DNA of 64,000 nucleotides, from NCBI GenBank assembly GCA_013289585.1, contig JABCZR010000009.1:1-64000 (forward strand). Reading direction: 5' to 3'. The stretch comes from Acidobacteriota bacterium. Lineage in GTDB: Bacteria; Acidobacteriota; Terriglobia; Acidiferrales; UBA7541. Below, one piece after another: positions 61,686 to 64,000 of the stretch. A model generated the notes under the pieces. The model saw only the letters and a program-made list of their open reading frames with translations. It did no database searches and was not told where the DNA came from. The stretch's first letter is position 1. Each line of letters opens with the position of its first letter. Position numbers and translations under genes: made by a program.

Positions 61686-62786
61686 GTGAAGCCAACGCCC
61701 ACGCGCATCGAGCCTATCTTCAGCCCGCGAATTTGGGGCGCACGCTCACTAGCGCCGATTTATCCCGAAAAAACGAATTTGCCTGAGCCGCTCGGCGAGG
61801 CTTGGCTTACAGGGGTTGATTGTAAGATCGCCACCGGTCCCTATGCCGGAAAAACGCTCGGCGAGGCTTGGGCCGAAATGCCTGCGGAGTGGCGCGGCAA
61901 GGAACTCGCCGCCGTAACGGACTTCCCGCTGCTCGTGAAGTTTATTTTCCCCACAGACAAACTTTCCATTCAGGTTCATCCGGACGACGCCTACGCCGCG
62001 GCGCACGAACAGGCCGCCGGAGGCCGGGGCAAAACGGAGATGTGGCACGTAGTTTCTGCCGAACCTGGCGCAACGCTGCTGGCTGGTCTTAAGCCTGGGG
62101 TCACAAAAAAACGATTCATTGAAACTTTGGAGTCCCGCAAGAATCTCGAAGATTTATTCCAAGCCCACAACGTCACTGCCGGCGACACATTCTTTATTGC
62201 GGCCGGGACCCCGCACACTATCGGCCCGAATATGACGATTTGCGAGGTCCAGGAATATTCCGACCTTACGTACCGCATTTACGATTACGATCGAGTCGAT
62301 GCCCGTGGCAAACCGCGTGAACTCCACGTTCAAAAGGCCCTGGAAGTATTGAACTTCGGTTCGCAAGGTTGTGGCAAAAGACCCAGAGTTCCGCTGTCGA
62401 AGACACCTCTTGCGCAGAGCGATCTGCTTTCCGCGTGTCCATATTTTGCGTCCGAAATATGGGAAGCATCCGTTCTAGACTCGCGAACGGACAAATCTCA
62501 TTTCGACCTCTTGATTGTGGTTTCAGGAAATGGCGTCCTGGATGGCCCGGGCTTTGCATTCCCGTACAAACAAGGCGAATGTTGGTTCTTGCCGGCAGAC
62601 CTTGGGAGCTATTACATCGTGGCCGGCGCAATTTTCCCCGCTAGCGAAAAAGATTACAAACAGAGGCCGAATTCTGAACCCACCGTGCTGATACGTACTT
62701 ACGTCCCCGAGATTCAATTCTTGCGTGATGAACTCGCAAAGGCGGGGCACACAAGCAGCGAGATCTCTAAGACTGTATTTGACTAG
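61686..62786 (+). CDS. manA: Mannose-6-phosphate isomerase (type I)
   Basis: 366 residues from GTG 61686; no ATG lies nearby in frame. Zinc ligands are visible in SIQVHPDDAYA (Gln, His), GKTEMWHV (Glu) and AAGTPHTIG (His). ICEVQEYSDLTYRIYDYDR is typical of the Bacillus-like short type I enzyme, here with a longer C-terminus. It interconverts fructose-6-phosphate and mannose-6-phosphate. manC starts 12 bases later, so the pair supplies the mannose branch for glycan synthesis. Confidence 0.92.
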   Translation: MKPTPTRIEPIFSPRIWGARSLAPIYPEKTNLPEPLGEAWLTGVDCKIATGPYAGKTLGEAWAEMPAEWRGKELAAVTDFPLLVKFIFPTDKLSIQVHPDDAYAAAHEQAAGGRGKTEMWHVVSAEPGATLLAGLKPGVTKKRFIETLESRKNLEDLFQAHNVTAGDTFFIAAGTPHTIGPNMTICEVQEYSDLTYRIYDYDRVDARGKPRELHVQKALEVLNFGSQGCGKRPRVPLSKTPLAQSDLLSACPYFASEIWEASVLDSRTDKSHFDLLIVVSGNGVLDGPGFAFPYKQGECWFLPADLGSYYIVAGAIFPASEKDYKQRPNSEPTVLIRTYVPEIQFLRDELAKAGHTSSEISKTVFD

Positions 62787-62798
62787 GACAGCGTCTCT

Positions 62799-63917
62799 AT
62801 GTCATCAGAGAAATTCACCGTTCACGCTGTGATCCTCGCCGGAGGACGCGGCACGCGTTTCTGGCCACGCAGCCGCACACGCACGCCCAAACAACTCTTG
62901 AATATCGTCGGCAAGGACACGATGTTGCAGCAGACGGTCGCGCGCCTGCGTCCACTTGTTCATCCCAACTGCATCTGGACGGTCACGAACGCGGAACAAG
63001 CTGCGGCAGTGCGCAAGCAAGTTCCGCTCGCGGCACGTAAGCGTGTGCTGACGGAACCCGTCGGACGGAACACGGCGGCAGCAATCGCTCTAGCATCAAT
63101 TCACGTTCGCCATGTTGCGGGCGGCGATGCGTTGATGGCCGTGCTGCCCGCCGATCACTACATCGAGCTGGACAAGAAATATCGGGAGATCGTGAGCGCA
63201 GCTCTCGACGTCGCCAGCCATCCCGGGCGCATGGTCGTACTCGGCATTCCTCCGACGCGGCCGGAGACGGGATTCGGCCACATCGAGCGGATGAGTGAAC
63301 CGATCGGTACCGAAGGATTTCCCGTTTTCCCCGTGCTGCGCTTTACGGAAAAGCCCGAACTGAAGCTCGCGCAAGAATATGTCGCCAGTGGAAATTATCA
63401 CTGGAACGCCGGGATGTTCTTCTGGCGCGTTTCCACGTTCCTCGAAAACCTACGGGAGTTTTTGCCGAAGACACACGCGGCGCTGGAAAAACTCGCGGCC
63501 TCCATCGGAACTCGCAGCTATGCAAGCAAGCTGCGAGCGATTTACGCGAAGCTCGAGAATATCTCCGTGGACTACGCGGTCCTCGAGCCAGCTACCAGGG
63601 CAGTAGGCGAACCCCGCGTCTTCGTCATCCCCGCGGACGTCGGCTGGAGCGATATCGGCTCCTGGGGAGCGGTTCACGGACTGCTGCTGGACAAAAACTC
63701 CACGGACGGCAACGTCTTCCTCACTCCAGGCTACGCTCTCGACGCTCGCGGCAATCTCATTTCCTGCCCGGGAAAAATCGCCGCCTTGATCGGTATAAAC
63801 GACCTGATCGTCGTGGACACACCCGACGCGCTGCTCATCTGCCCGCGCGACCGCGCCCAGGACGTCGGCAAAATCGTGAAATGGCTTGAAGCGCAAAAAT
63901 TGAGAAGGCTCTTATAA
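62799..63917 (+). CDS. manC: Mannose-1-phosphate guanylyltransferase
   Basis: 372 residues. The nucleotidyltransferase signature VILAGGRGTRFWPRSR opens the protein; TPKQLLNIVGKDTMLQQTV, EPVGRNTAAAIALAS, VLPADHYI, FTEKPELKLA and GNYHWNAGMFFWR are all typical. It makes GDP-mannose from mannose-1-phosphate and GTP. There is no C-terminal isomerase domain, in line with a separate manA directly upstream. A phosphomannomutase is expected elsewhere. Confidence 0.95.
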   Translation: MSSEKFTVHAVILAGGRGTRFWPRSRTRTPKQLLNIVGKDTMLQQTVARLRPLVHPNCIWTVTNAEQAAAVRKQVPLAARKRVLTEPVGRNTAAAIALASIHVRHVAGGDALMAVLPADHYIELDKKYREIVSAALDVASHPGRMVVLGIPPTRPETGFGHIERMSEPIGTEGFPVFPVLRFTEKPELKLAQEYVASGNYHWNAGMFFWRVSTFLENLREFLPKTHAALEKLAASIGTRSYASKLRAIYAKLENISVDYAVLEPATRAVGEPRVFVIPADVGWSDIGSWGAVHGLLLDKNSTDGNVFLTPGYALDARGNLISCPGKIAALIGINDLIVVDTPDALLICPRDRAQDVGKIVKWLEAQKLRRLL

Positions 63918-63930
63918 GGGTCGTCTTTTA

Positions 63931-63943
63931 AGGCGGTCCGCCT
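63931..63943 (+). other. Short hairpin after manC
   Basis: AGGCGG and CCGCCT form a 6-bp stem with a one-base loop 14 bases after the manC stop. There is no T-run, so termination is uncertain. Nothing else is seen to the window end. Confidence 0.25.
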
Positions 63944-64000
63944 CTCTGCAGCCAGGCCAATCCGGCTCTTGGGGAATTGAACGCTTCGCGTATACTTTCC

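Noticed and set aside
1-64000. CRISPR arrays, prophage modules, rRNA genes
   Set aside because: No regularly spaced repeats with spacers, no phage structural or integrase genes, and no rRNA-like sequence were seen.

Overview
The window looks like a chromosomal segment of an Acidobacteriota bacterium of moderately high GC. Lineage clues are a secreted VWFA-type protein of the acidobacterial kind, a Ser/Thr kinase fused to a PD40/TolB-like propeller, a TonB-dependent receptor with an N-terminal carboxypeptidase-regulatory-like domain, many secreted peptidases, five PilZ proteins and abundant short intergenic palindromes. No phage, CRISPR array or rRNA was seen. One transposase runs off the left edge and there is one tRNA gene.

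Layout. 1-1.5 kb: an IS110-family transposase (minus) cut by the window edge, a hairpin-rich segment upstream of it that could be its bridge RNA, and a consensus-like promoter facing nadV. 1.5-10 kb: nicotinamide phosphoribosyltransferase, a secreted alkaline-phosphatase-like protein, a translationally coupled methyltransferase/aryl-CoA ligase pair, a membrane protein and an M20 peptidase. 10-13 kb: four PilZ-domain proteins (one with a Cys4 motif) around a beta-carbonic anhydrase. 13-25.5 kb: a long minus-strand block with a nucleoside-salvage unit (nupC-punA-cdd-exported amidohydrolase), a kinase-propeller protein, an S9 peptidase, pyrimidine-nucleoside phosphorylase, a small secreted NTF2-like protein and a membrane acyltransferase. 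25.5-40 kb: metallo-hydrolase, outer-membrane barrel, inositol monophosphatase, M1 peptidase, tautomerase, a PilZ-TM-TonB fusion, DinB, VWFA, moaD-moaE, an SDR epimerase, and an ECF sigma/anti-sigma/secreted-protein unit. 40.5-42 kb: a frameshifted surface-protein gene.

42-45.2 kb holds the most unusual locus: a tightly packed minus-strand operon of two different DUF488 proteins, a probable dual-OB protein and an acyl-carrier-protein/ketoacyl-synthase III fusion. It faces away from a TonB-dependent receptor. I do not know a described system with this composition.

47.8-56.3 kb: a Bax-inhibitor-1 protein, a PH-domain membrane protein, tRNA-Glu, a DUF1569 protein and a complete ISC iron-sulfur operon (iscR-iscS-ORF-iscU-iscA-hscB-hscA-fdx-iscX). 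Its promoter region shows a good sigma-70 match with a palindromic operator at the expected start site. An uncharacterised 103-residue protein sits between iscS and iscU, and each of its four long gene gaps carries an inverted repeat. 56.5-64 kb: metallophosphoesterase, GH20 hexosaminidase, then plus-strand coaD, an aspartate aminotransferase, and manA-manC for GDP-mannose supply.

All calls come from reading the sequence and from recalled family motifs. No database search was run.
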